A stretch of DNA of 11,049 nt from Actinomycetota bacterium (lineage in GTDB: Bacteria > Actinomycetota > Aquicultoria > Aquicultorales > Aquicultoraceae). Of this stretch, positions 1 through 6,886 are shown one piece after another (positions within the stretch are counted from its first letter, which is position 1; every line of letters begins with the position of its first letter). Position numbers and translations under genes: made by a program. Below the pieces are notes generated by a model. The model made no database searches. It was given only the letters and a program-made list of their open reading frames with translations, and had not been told where the DNA came from. The stretch spans positions 1 to 11,049 of the forward strand of contig JASEIR010000063.1 of NCBI GenBank assembly GCA_030017355.1, given 5' to 3'.

Positions 1-25
1 CCTCCATTTTTCACCCCCACCCTTA

Positions 26-48
26 CCCTCCCCCCTCAAGGGGGAGGG
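26..48. repeat. 9-bp C/G hairpin
   Basis: The arms at 26-34 (CCCTCCCCC) and 40-48 (GGGGGAGGG) pair perfectly over 9 bp around a 5-base loop (35-39). It lies downstream of the M50 gene in that gene's direction of transcription. Neither strand has a clear T-run directly after the stem, so a standard intrinsic terminator is doubtful. The C-only/G-only arms look like a dispersed palindromic (REP-like) repeat, which is an inference from style only. Confidence 0.6.
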
Positions 49-84
49 GATTTTAGCAGGTCTCCGGTTTCCCATCTGTTTTTA

Positions 85-113
85 GCGGCGGTCGGCGGCC
101 TGCGGTTGGCGGT
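85..113. repeat. GC-rich degenerate direct repeat
   Basis: GCGGTCGGCGG (88-98) and GCGGTTGGCGG (102-112) are two 11-base copies with one mismatch and a 14-base period, flanked by further GGCGG/GCGGT fragments. The block ends right at the stop codon of the M50 gene (114-116). It is far more GC-rich than the rest of the window and does not look coding. It may be a remnant of a dispersed repeat. Confidence 0.55.
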
Positions 114-731
114 CTAATTAACAGGTGTACCTGCAAAAACCAATCTTAACAGTAATTCTGCCGGAACTCTGATTATTGTCCATAGCAATCCGCTAAACAT
201 GAAGACAAGAAGAAGCAAGACTACGAACCCGTATTGCTCAAATCTCCACCATGTCTCGCGAGCTTTCTCTGATAGAAAGTAAGGGATTACCTTTGAACCA
301 TCAAGCGGCGGTATAGGTATTAGATTAAATACGCCGAGAAATATATTGATCTGCACAACCACTTTTAAGACTTCTGCTAGCATGCCGTATTGCGGTATTC
401 CAAGAAGAAATAGCTTTGCTATTAAAAATGCAGCTATAAAATTAGCAAATGGACCTGCTAATCCAACATAAACCATATGCTTTAATGGGTCCTTAAAATA
501 GTTTGGATTTACCGGAACCGGCTTTGCCCAACCGATACCTGCAACCAAAAGCATTAACGTGCCTATTACATCCAAATGTTTTATTGGATTTAGGGTCATG
601 CGACCTTGATTTCGAGCTGTTGGGTCACCAAACATATATGCAACTCTTGCATGCATATACTCATGCACAGTAACTGCAAATAATATTGCAGGGACCCTAA
701 GAAGCATTAGTTCAGCATTAAAGATTCCCAA
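114..731 (-). CDS. M50 site-2 protease family membrane metalloprotease
   Basis: A 205-residue integral membrane protein of the M50 (site-2 protease, YwhC-like) family, which cleaves substrates within or next to the membrane using zinc. The zinc motif HExxH is HEYMH at residues 23-27, and the third ligand motif is NLIPIPPLDG at 136-145 with D144. The family signature GWAKPVPVN is at 67-75. About four hydrophobic segments are visible (near 8-32, 52-68, 87-110 and 125-150), plus a C-terminal one near 168-190. The length is normal for the small YwhC-type group, which lacks a PDZ domain. The start is TTG (729-731), chosen because AGAGGT lies 6 bases upstream; the next Met is residue 9 and has no such support. 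It is the last gene seen in the minus-strand block, 46 bases after the DHH-CBS-CCA gene. Its physiological substrate is unknown. Confidence 0.92.
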   Translation of the reverse strand: MGIFNAELMLLRVPAILFAVTVHEYMHARVAYMFGDPTARNQGRMTLNPIKHLDVIGTLMLLVAGIGWAKPVPVNPNYFKDPLKHMVYVGLAGPFANFIAAFLIAKLFLLGIPQYGMLAEVLKVVVQINIFLGVFNLIPIPPLDGSKVIPYFLSEKARETWWRFEQYGFVVLLLLVFMFSGLLWTIIRVPAELLLRLVFAGTPVN

Positions 732-737
732 TTAGTT

Positions 738-743
738 ACCTCT
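738..743 (-). promoter_or_regulatory. Ribosome binding site for the M50 gene (TTG start)
   Basis: On the minus strand AGAGGT is followed by six bases and then TTG. This site decides for the TTG codon at 729-731 as the start. Confidence 0.7.
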
Positions 744-777
744 TTTCCGTTGATTTCAAAACTTGCTGATTCTGAGC

Positions 778-3432
778 CTAGCCAGCAGAATTTGTTCTAA
801 ATTGTCCAAAATGCTCAATAACAAACCTTTCCTCGTCTTCCAGCGTTCCTACTTTTCCATCCAACTTTGCAATGAGGAGGCCCCTTAGGATGATATTATA
901 TATTGGCGATGGAGGAAATCCCATTCTTTGTAGGTTTCGACCATTTACCGATACTTTGGTTCCTCTAAGTCTTGATAAATAAAGGTGTATTATTTTTTGG
1001 ACTTTTAAATTTGCTGAAACAGCATGCGCAAATACCAACGCTTCTGGTGACATTGGCTGAAGAAGCTCATAGATGCGGCTATTTTTCAGTCTTGCTGCTT
1101 TATTAAATTCATCGATTACTTTTGGAACCTCGCAGGCCATTTCAAGCAAACGCGCTGTTTCTGTTTTCCTTAATTTCATTCTCTCACACCACGACACTAT
1201 TGCTTTCTTTTTCATATCCTTCAGTATAACTGCAAGATATACAAGCCTTCTTTGAATACCAGCTGGAAAATTAAAATCAAGTTCAGAAATTGCATCATCA
1301 ACCTTCCTAAACAGCTGCTCTATCTCCTCGTTAATCGCAGTACCAATGCCGGCAATCTTCAATGCACCAAGATCGCTTAACCTTTTTAAAATCCGGTAAG
1401 GCTTCTCTTCGGATAGAATAAGCATTAACTCATCTCTTACTCTTGAGCCCGATAGTTGTTCGATGAGGTCCATATCAATGGCCTTTCTTAGCAATTCTTC
1501 GGTTTCTGTTTCCATCCTGAAACCAAGCCGCTGCTCAAACCGTGCAGCTCTAAATATTCGAGTTGGATCTTCTATAAAGCTTAGATTGTGAAGTATACGT
1601 ATGCGGCCATATCTTAAATCACGCTGCCCATTGAAATAATCAAGCAACTTACCGTAATCCTTTGTATTAAGGCTTATTGCCATCGCGTTTATAGTAAAGT
1701 CTCGTCGTGCTAAGTCTTGCTTAATCGACGTTGGCTCTACCTGAGGCAAAACCGCTGGCTTTTCGTAAAATTCTGCTCTGGCCGATGCAAAATCAATCCT
1801 AAACCCACTTGGCAGTATAACAACTGCTGTTCCGAACTTTTGATGCGCTCTTATTTTTCCGCCTAACTTTTCAACTAAGATGGCAGCAAACTCTACGGCA
1901 TCACCCTCGATAACTATATCGACATCTAAATTCTTATTGTTAAGCAGTAGGTCTCTTACTATTCCGCCAACCAAAAAGGCAGAAAATCCAGTTAAATTAG
2001 CTATATCGCCTACTTCCCTTAATATTCTCTGAAGCTCACTTGGAAGCGTTGTTTTTATTTTTTGTGCAATCTCTCCGCGGGTGTATTGCGGCTTCATAGC
2101 TTTAGAACCCTGTGACCTGCTAAAATAATCTAGGCCGCCCATTGCTTTAAGAATATCCGTCCTGCTAATAATCCCAACAATTAAATCATTCTCAACAACT
2201 GGTACACGGCCTAAATTCTCATCGCTTAAAAGCTTCTGGATCTCTGGTAACGGCATTTCCGGCGGTATAGGCTGTATGCGCCTTGTCATAAATCCTTTTA
2301 CTGGTGCATGGCTAAGACCATGATGAGCAGCCTTATCTATTTCTCGTCTCCCTATTAATCCAACCAGCTTTCCATTTTCTACTACGGGCAGGCCAGAATA
2401 GCCGTATTTAATCATCAGCTTATTTGCTTCTTTTATTGAAAGGTCAGACTCTATGAGCCTAACCGGTGATGACATGATTTGCTTTGCCACCAATGGCTGC
2501 TTGATATTGGCAAAAAGCGCTTTAATAAGCTTATCTTCTATAATTTTATCTTCTACATCATCAGCATTGCTGATCCCTTTAATAACAGCTGAAGCAGCCT
2601 GCGCATGGCCTCCACCGCCAAATTCCTCAAGAATTTTTCCAACATCAATTGCATCGGTTCGGCTACGACCTATCAAATACACACGATTTCCCTGATTTAG
2701 AAGCGCAAATATAGCCTCTACATTTTCAACATCCGCCAGTTTATGAACCACAATTGAGCCACCCTCCACATATTCATCAACATCTGCTCGCGTTATCATT
2801 ACCGATACATTGTTTATCTCAATTACTTTTGAAGCGTGGAGGAGTATATCAAACAGTGCATGCTGGTCGGGTGCCAGAGCAGGATTTAGAAAACGGTGTA
2901 TCATATCTATGTTGGCCTTATTTGCCATCAGAAATGCAAGAGCACTTGCATCATCATATGTTGTTGTCTTATACGTCAGCGATCCTGTATCTTCATGTAC
3001 GCCGAGCGCAAAAAGCGTTGCTTCAAAGGGAGTTATGCTGATACCTTTATCTCTTATGATTTTGGTTAGAATTGTTATGGTTGCCCCAACTTCTTCGGAA
3101 AAATCTCTGGTTATCGGAACATCCTCTGGTGTTGCAGGATGATGATCAAACGTGAATACCTCCACTCCAGGCATATACGCAAGGTCTTGCAGCTCACCAA
3201 GCCGCCTACCTATCTTGGTATCCACGATAATTAGCCTTGAGACTGCCTTTTTATCGATCTGCCTAGCATCGTATGTGCGTATTACATCATCATGAAGCGT
3301 TAAGAACTCCCGGACGTTTCTGTTTTGCGCACCGGCTAGGACTATTTTTGCGTCCGGATAAACCTTTTGGGCAGCCACCATCGAGGCAAATGAATCAAAA
3401 TCTGCGTTTGTGTGGCTTATTATAATTTCCAT
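778..3432 (-). CDS. DHH phosphoesterase-CBS-CCA tRNA nucleotidyltransferase fusion
   Basis: An 884-residue three-part protein. Residues 1-300 are a DHH/DHHA1 phosphoesterase with metal ligands in HTNADFD (H7, D11, D13), D71, the DHH motif at 96-98, D148 in GVHEDTG, and the DHHA1 glycine loop GGGGHAQAAS (272-281). Residues about 313-432 are two CBS domains, usually adenine nucleotide sensors. Residues about 465-884 are a class II CCA-adding/poly(A) polymerase-like enzyme with GGIVRD (489-494), the catalytic pair D503/D505, RRDFTINAMA (576-585) and EDPTRIFRAARF (621-632), then a helical tRNA-binding tail. All catalytic residues seem present. The likely role is building or repairing tRNA 3' CCA ends, with the DHH part degrading short RNA or dinucleotides. 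Whether the transferase adds CCA, only CC or only A cannot be told from motifs. The fusion is known in several phyla. The ATG abuts the upstream TAG with no visible Shine-Dalgarno, so translation is probably coupled. Confidence 0.93.
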   Translation of the reverse strand: MEIIISHTNADFDSFASMVAAQKVYPDAKIVLAGAQNRNVREFLTLHDDVIRTYDARQIDKKAVSRLIIVDTKIGRRLGELQDLAYMPGVEVFTFDHHPATPEDVPITRDFSEEVGATITILTKIIRDKGISITPFEATLFALGVHEDTGSLTYKTTTYDDASALAFLMANKANIDMIHRFLNPALAPDQHALFDILLHASKVIEINNVSVMITRADVDEYVEGGSIVVHKLADVENVEAIFALLNQGNRVYLIGRSRTDAIDVGKILEEFGGGGHAQAASAVIKGISNADDVEDKIIEDKLIKALFANIKQPLVAKQIMSSPVRLIESDLSIKEANKLMIKYGYSGLPVVENGKLVGLIGRREIDKAAHHGLSHAPVKGFMTRRIQPIPPEMPLPEIQKLLSDENLGRVPVVENDLIVGIISRTDILKAMGGLDYFSRSQGSKAMKPQYTRGEIAQKIKTTLPSELQRILREVGDIANLTGFSAFLVGGIVRDLLLNNKNLDVDIVIEGDAVEFAAILVEKLGGKIRAHQKFGTAVVILPSGFRIDFASARAEFYEKPAVLPQVEPTSIKQDLARRDFTINAMAISLNTKDYGKLLDYFNGQRDLRYGRIRILHNLSFIEDPTRIFRAARFEQRLGFRMETETEELLRKAIDMDLIEQLSGSRVRDELMLILSEEKPYRILKRLSDLGALKIAGIGTAINEEIEQLFRKVDDAISELDFNFPAGIQRRLVYLAVILKDMKKKAIVSWCERMKLRKTETARLLEMACEVPKVIDEFNKAARLKNSRIYELLQPMSPEALVFAHAVSANLKVQKIIHLYLSRLRGTKVSVNGRNLQRMGFPPSPIYNIILRGLLIAKLDGKVGTLEDEERFVIEHFGQFRTNSAG

Positions 3433-4377
3433 CTAAGCGTTAACGTCAGCTTCACACTTCTCGGCAACATCTGTATCGCACTTTTTGTGATACGGGCACT
3501 TAAACAAATCAGTACTTAAGTATTTCTCTCCTCCATCTGGAAGCATGACGACGACATTTCCTTCCTTTAGCATTTCTGCCTGGCGAATGGCTTCAGTCAT
3601 TGCCGCACCCGATGATATACCGCAGAACAAGCCGACCCGCCGTGCCATCTCCCTTGCCATGCTAAATGCATCTTCATCGGCAACTCTTACTTTCTCGTGA
3701 AGCATATTGATATCGAAGATCGGCGGCACATATCCTTCGCTCAGGTTCCGCAAGCCCTGTATTTTACTTCCTGGATTGGGTTCCACGCCAACAATCTTCG
3801 TATGCGGGCTTTCCTCTCTTAGACGGCGTCCCACGCCCATTAGCGTGCCCCCTGTACCTATCCCCGCAACAAAAACATCAATTGGCTTTACTTGGGTTAG
3901 TAACTCAACCGATGTTGTCTCATAATGAGCCAGTGGGTTATTTGGATTGCCAAATTGATTTACCAGGAAATATTTTGGATCTCTGGCTAGCTGATCGGCC
4001 ATCTCAATGGCACCAGTCATTCCCTTGCATCCCTCAGTAAGTAAAATCTCTGCTCCAAAAGCCATTAGTATCTGCCGTCTCTCCATACTCATGGTCTCAG
4101 GCATTACTATCTGCAGCTTGTACCCCTTTAATGCGCATAAAAGAGCTAGGCCAATTCCTGTATTTCCACTGGTTGCCTCAAGAACAATGCTGTCGCGGGT
4201 AAGTTCACCGCTTTCCTCTGCCTTCTCAATCATATATTTGGCTATTCTGTCTTTCACAGAGCCACCTGGGTTGGCGCTCTCCAGCTTCGCAAATATTCTT
4301 ACGTTTTTATTCTTATGCAGTCCCTTAACTTCTACAACCGGGGTATTTCCTACCAGACCCAAAAGACCGTTATTCAT
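3433..4377 (-). CDS. cysK: Cysteine synthase family PLP enzyme with Cys-rich tail
   Basis: A fold-type II PLP enzyme of the O-acetylserine sulfhydrylase / cystathionine beta-synthase family, most like cysteine synthase, which makes L-cysteine from O-acetylserine and sulfide in the cytoplasm. Numbered from the ATG at 4375-4377 (314 residues), the PLP lysine is K42 in NPGGSVKDR, the substrate loop TSGNTG is 69-74, the phosphate loop GTGGT is 174-178, and GISSGA is 253-258. A GTG two codons upstream is open, but GGGAG lies 7 bases before the ATG and only 1 base before the GTG, so ATG is preferred. The family core normally ends near YLSTDLF; here about 22 more residues follow with C294, H297, C300 and C308. 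The stop TAG touches the ATG of the next gene. CysK versus CysM or a related beta-replacing enzyme cannot be settled from sequence alone. Confidence 0.88.
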   Translation of the reverse strand: MNNGLLGLVGNTPVVEVKGLHKNKNVRIFAKLESANPGGSVKDRIAKYMIEKAEESGELTRDSIVLEATSGNTGIGLALLCALKGYKLQIVMPETMSMERRQILMAFGAEILLTEGCKGMTGAIEMADQLARDPKYFLVNQFGNPNNPLAHYETTSVELLTQVKPIDVFVAGIGTGGTLMGVGRRLREESPHTKIVGVEPNPGSKIQGLRNLSEGYVPPIFDINMLHEKVRVADEDAFSMAREMARRVGLFCGISSGAAMTEAIRQAEMLKEGNVVVMLPDGGEKYLSTDLFKCPYHKKCDTDVAEKCEADVNA

Positions 4378-4384
4378 GCACACA

Positions 4385-4389
4385 CTCCC
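4385..4389 (-). promoter_or_regulatory. Ribosome binding site deciding the cysteine synthase start
   Basis: GGGAG on the minus strand lies 7 bases before the ATG at 4375-4377 but a single base before the alternative GTG at 4381-4383. It supports the ATG. Confidence 0.7.
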
Positions 4390-4392
4390 AAT

Positions 4393-4446
4393 TTTACAAG
4401 CCTGATTTTTTACTCAATATTTACAAGCCTGATTTTTTACTCAATA
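4393..4446. repeat. Exact 27-bp tandem duplication over the pdp stop codon
   Basis: Bases 4393-4419 and 4420-4446 are identical over 27 bp and directly adjacent. The right copy contains the last codons and TAA stop (4437-4439) of pdp. The left copy is a non-coding echo of the same segment in the pdp-cysteine synthase spacer. Perfect identity points to a recent slippage or duplication event. Confidence 0.95.
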
Positions 4447-5744
4447 ATATCATAAACTAACGGTGGAGATTCATGCGGGACAGTTGTTAACTGGAAAGCT
4501 TCTTCAACAAGACTTCTTACAACCGCCAATAAATGCGCATCATTGCTGTGAGTCTGAGCGATAGCTGTGCCAGCTCTAACATAATCTCCTACTTTATGCG
4601 TAATAATTATGCCTGCGCCGGGATCTATCTTATCGCCTAACTTGTGACGCCCAGCACCAAGATACCTGGCAGCCATGCCTATTTCTTCCGCGTTAATCCT
4701 ACTTATAAATCCATCAGACATAACTTCGATATCCTCTATAAATCTTGAGTGAGGCAATGTCTCTCGTGGTTTTTCGACGACATTTACGTCTCCGCCCTGG
4801 GCTTCAACAAGCTGCCTAAACTTCTCTATTACCTTGCCGCTAGAAACAGCATCCTCAAGTTTTTTTATGGCTTCCTCTGTGTTTTTAGCCAGTCCTGATT
4901 TCACCATGATATTTGAGCCAAGTGTATAGCAAACCTCAAGTAAATCAGCTGAGCCAAAGCCCTGCATGGCGTCTATGGCTTCTTCAACTTCAAGGGTATT
5001 TCCAACTGTAGTTCCAAGCGGCTGATCCATATTTGTAATAACCGCCACAACCTTCCTTCCAAACTTTTGCCCAATGGCCACCAATTCTTTGGCTAGCTTC
5101 CTTGCATCATCAAGTGTCTTTATAAAAGCCCCCGAGCCCACTTTCACATCAATAACTATGTTATCTGCGCCACTAGCAATCTTCTTGCTCATAATGCTGC
5201 TAGCAATCAAACCAACGCAGGGAACTGTTGCCGTAACATCTCTTAGCGCATATATCATCTTGTCGGCTTTGCACACCTCATCCGTCTGACCAACTATTGC
5301 TATCCCTATCTCGTTTATTTGCTTTATAAATTTCTCTTTATCCATGTTTACGCTAAAGCCTGGTATTGATTCAAGTTTATCAAGTGTTCCTCCAGTATTT
5401 CCCAAGGCACGGCCTGACATTTTAGCAACCTTTGCACCAACTGCAGCCAACATTGGTCCTAAAACAAGAGTTACCTTATCACCAACTCCACCTGTACTGT
5501 GTTTATCAATTTTGATTCCTTCAATAGCACTTAGGTCAATCACAGCTGAATTCTCAATCATTGCCTGTGTAAGGCTGAATGTTTCAGCCGTAGTTAATCC
5601 TCTTACACACGCTGCCATAAGAAAAGCTGACATCTGGTAATCCGGTATCTGCCCAGAAACAAATCCGTCTACCAGATATTTCATTTCATCGGGTGATAAT
5701 TCAAGCCCATCTCTTTTCCGCGCCAATATATCAACTGCTCTCAT
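4437..5744 (-). CDS. pdp: Pyrimidine-nucleoside phosphorylase
   Basis: A 435-residue thymidine/pyrimidine-nucleoside phosphorylase, splitting uridine, thymidine or deoxyuridine with phosphate into the base and (deoxy)ribose-1-phosphate. The phosphate-binding signature KHSTGGVGDK is at 81-90 (K81, S83), followed by KMSGRALGNTGGTLDKLES (108-126). R168, S183 and K187 of the pyrimidine-binding site fall at the positions used in the Bacillus-type enzyme, as recalled from the family. The length is standard (about 430-440), and the C-terminal domain ends with the usual GAGIIITHKVGDYV region. The ATG at 5742-5744 has GGAGG 5 bases upstream. It is the first gene of the left minus-strand block; its product ribose-1-phosphate or deoxyribose-1-phosphate is the substrate of DeoB, encoded about 2.6 kb away on the same strand. 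Its stop codon lies inside a 27-bp tandem duplication. Pdp (broad) is favoured over DeoA (thymidine-specific), but this is not proven. Confidence 0.95.
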   Translation of the reverse strand: MRAVDILARKRDGLELSPDEMKYLVDGFVSGQIPDYQMSAFLMAACVRGLTTAETFSLTQAMIENSAVIDLSAIEGIKIDKHSTGGVGDKVTLVLGPMLAAVGAKVAKMSGRALGNTGGTLDKLESIPGFSVNMDKEKFIKQINEIGIAIVGQTDEVCKADKMIYALRDVTATVPCVGLIASSIMSKKIASGADNIVIDVKVGSGAFIKTLDDARKLAKELVAIGQKFGRKVVAVITNMDQPLGTTVGNTLEVEEAIDAMQGFGSADLLEVCYTLGSNIMVKSGLAKNTEEAIKKLEDAVSSGKVIEKFRQLVEAQGGDVNVVEKPRETLPHSRFIEDIEVMSDGFISRINAEEIGMAARYLGAGRHKLGDKIDPGAGIIITHKVGDYVRAGTAIAQTHSNDAHLLAVVRSLVEEAFQLTTVPHESPPLVYDIIE

Positions 5745-5937
5745 GCATTCCTCCAGAGTACCGATTTAAGCTTATGTTAACACGAAGAATCCCCAACTAA
5801 AACTATTAATGGATTCCGCAAACGACTTTGATTTATACATAATACCCTTATCACTACTCTATCCATAACTACTACCCGATTTATTGGGCCAAAAACCGGC
5901 TGTTGGCAAAATGATACCAAACAGCTAAAACGCTGGT
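5745..5937. promoter_or_regulatory. Divergent intergenic region between pdp and the LolA-like gene
   Basis: This 193-base AT-rich spacer must hold promoters for both directions if each gene starts its own transcript. A short inverted pair GCCAA (5888-5892) and TTGGC (5903-5907) is present. AT-rich -10-like words occur around 5832-5845 on both strands, but none has a convincing -35 partner, so no exact promoter is called. Confidence 0.4.
5750..5754 (-). promoter_or_regulatory. Ribosome binding site for pdp
   Basis: GGAGG on the minus strand with a 5-base spacer to the ATG at 5742-5744. It is the strongest Shine-Dalgarno in the left block, as expected for the lead gene of an operon. Confidence 0.75.
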
Positions 5938-6726
5938 TTGCCTACCGATATATCTTCTGGTAGTTTTAAATTAATTATGGTTACCGGTCCTTTTTCTCGT
6001 ATAAAATCCAAGATTGTCAACTACAAAGAAAGCCAAAGGCAATCAAGGCCAAGCCGTTTGCCACCCATAATAATTCTTATTCTTGCAGTTCTTGCTCTAG
6101 TTCTTTTTGATTATACGAATCATGCGGTATTTTCTCCAGAAAATGAACTCTCCACAAAAATGAAAGCAGAAAATCCTGCTAAACAATTGGTTACCGTAAA
6201 TGATAACAATATTCAAAAACCGACTGATTTATTTAATTACCAGCTAAATATGGTAATTAAATCCGCTAAAAAAATCCCATTCAAAGCAAGCGTTACAACT
6301 GAACAAGGACTAAAGGGGTACTGGTTTCAAAGTGGTGATAATTGTAGATTTGAAGATTCTTCAAGAATTAACATAATCATTATCAACTCCTCTCAAATGA
6401 AGCTCTGGGTAATTAATAGCGAGAGAAAAACTGCCTTGGAAACTCAGCTTGATACATCAACCGTTAACTATTATTTGGGGCTAAGTCCTGTATTGCTTAT
6501 AGAAGGTCTCTCCGGCACGCCAATTGCTAATACAAAAAGCCTTGAAGAAATATTGCCCTCGGGTAGCAACTTAAAGCTAACTTTCACAAAAGAAGGTTTA
6601 CCAAAACGATGGGAAAGCTCTGATGGAAAAACCAAACGTTACATTGAGTGGTTTTATATTCAGCTTGGTAACATTCCTCGTAAAGAGTTTGAACTTCCAG
6701 AAGGAATAAATATTTTGAAACAATAG
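5938..6726 (+). CDS. Membrane-anchored LolA-like extracytoplasmic protein, hypothetical
   Basis: A 262-residue protein with a basic N-terminal stretch (residues 20-40, rich in K/R/S), a single hydrophobic segment at about 43-58 and a roughly 200-residue outside domain. The outside domain resembles LolA/LppX-type lipid-binding half-barrels in its pattern: KGYWFQSGDNCRFE near 126-139, then alternating hydrophobic strands (INIIIINSSQMKLWVIN), a middle helix region, GLPKRWES (220-227), and the closing EFELPEGINIL (250-260). There is no lipobox cysteine at the hydrophobic segment, so it looks like a type II-anchored membrane protein rather than a lipoprotein. The family call is inferred from pattern, not from a search. 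The start is uncertain: TTG (5938) gives the longest form and ATG (5977) is 13 codons in; neither has a good Shine-Dalgarno. It is transcribed divergently from pdp. The partner or ligand is unknown. Confidence 0.7.
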   Translation: MPTDISSGSFKLIMVTGPFSRIKSKIVNYKESQRQSRPSRLPPIIILILAVLALVLFDYTNHAVFSPENELSTKMKAENPAKQLVTVNDNNIQKPTDLFNYQLNMVIKSAKKIPFKASVTTEQGLKGYWFQSGDNCRFEDSSRINIIIINSSQMKLWVINSERKTALETQLDTSTVNYYLGLSPVLLIEGLSGTPIANTKSLEEILPSGSNLKLTFTKEGLPKRWESSDGKTKRYIEWFYIQLGNIPRKEFELPEGINILKQ

Positions 6727-6732
6727 CTAATA

Positions 6733-6758
6733 TAACGACCACAGACCAGCGGTCGTTA
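6733..6758 (+). terminator. Possible terminator hairpin after the LolA-like gene
   Basis: TAACGACC (6733-6740) pairs perfectly with GGTCGTTA (6751-6758) around a 10-base loop, 7 bases after the stop codon of the LolA-like gene. No T-run follows directly, so it is either a weak terminator or an mRNA 3'-end stabilising hairpin. Confidence 0.4.
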
Positions 6759-6808
6759 ATCCTTAGACCCTGCCCTTATTCTTAAAATTTTTTCCACTGA
6801 ATAGCTTG

Positions 6809-6824
6809 AAAAGCATATGCTTTT
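6809..6824. promoter_or_regulatory. Perfect 16-bp palindrome, candidate operator
   Basis: AAAAGCATATGCTTTT is a perfect palindrome centred 70 bases before the DivIVA-Roadblock start. It overlaps a TTGAAA -35-like word (6806-6811) and touches a TATAAT (6824-6829), so a dimeric regulator bound there could block or guide polymerase. This is inference from position and symmetry. Confidence 0.4.
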
Positions 6825-6844
6825 ATAATTAAAAATTGTATAAT
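6824..6844 (+). promoter_or_regulatory. Two consensus TATAAT hexamers, candidate -10 elements
   Basis: TATAAT occurs exactly at 6824-6829 and again at 6839-6844, upstream of the DivIVA-Roadblock gene. Neither has a good -35 word at 16-18 bases: TTGAAA at 6806-6811 is 12 and 27 bases away. At least one is likely to be a real -10 given the AT-rich setting and the downstream ribosome binding site. Confidence 0.45.
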
Positions 6845-6877
6845 ATTGGTAATTTAGTAATTTGCCTGCTTGCCATT

Positions 6878-6882
6878 GGAGG
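6878..6882 (+). promoter_or_regulatory. Ribosome binding site for the DivIVA-Roadblock gene
   Basis: GGAGG followed by four bases and the ATG at 6887-6889. It fixes the start. Confidence 0.75.
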
Positions 6883-6886
6883 ATAA

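Noticed and set aside
4378..4383. GTG start for cysteine synthase two codons upstream of the ATG
   Set aside because: The GGGAG site would be one base from the GTG, too close for initiation, whereas it is 7 bases from the ATG.
4007..4405. A 132-codon plus-strand open frame over the cysteine synthase gene
   Set aside because: It is the antisense shadow of a well-conserved enzyme; the translation shows only low-complexity Ser/Leu/Pro runs.
4393..4446. The 27-bp repeat pair as a minimal CRISPR array
   Set aside because: The copies are directly adjacent with no spacer, and one overlaps a coding end.
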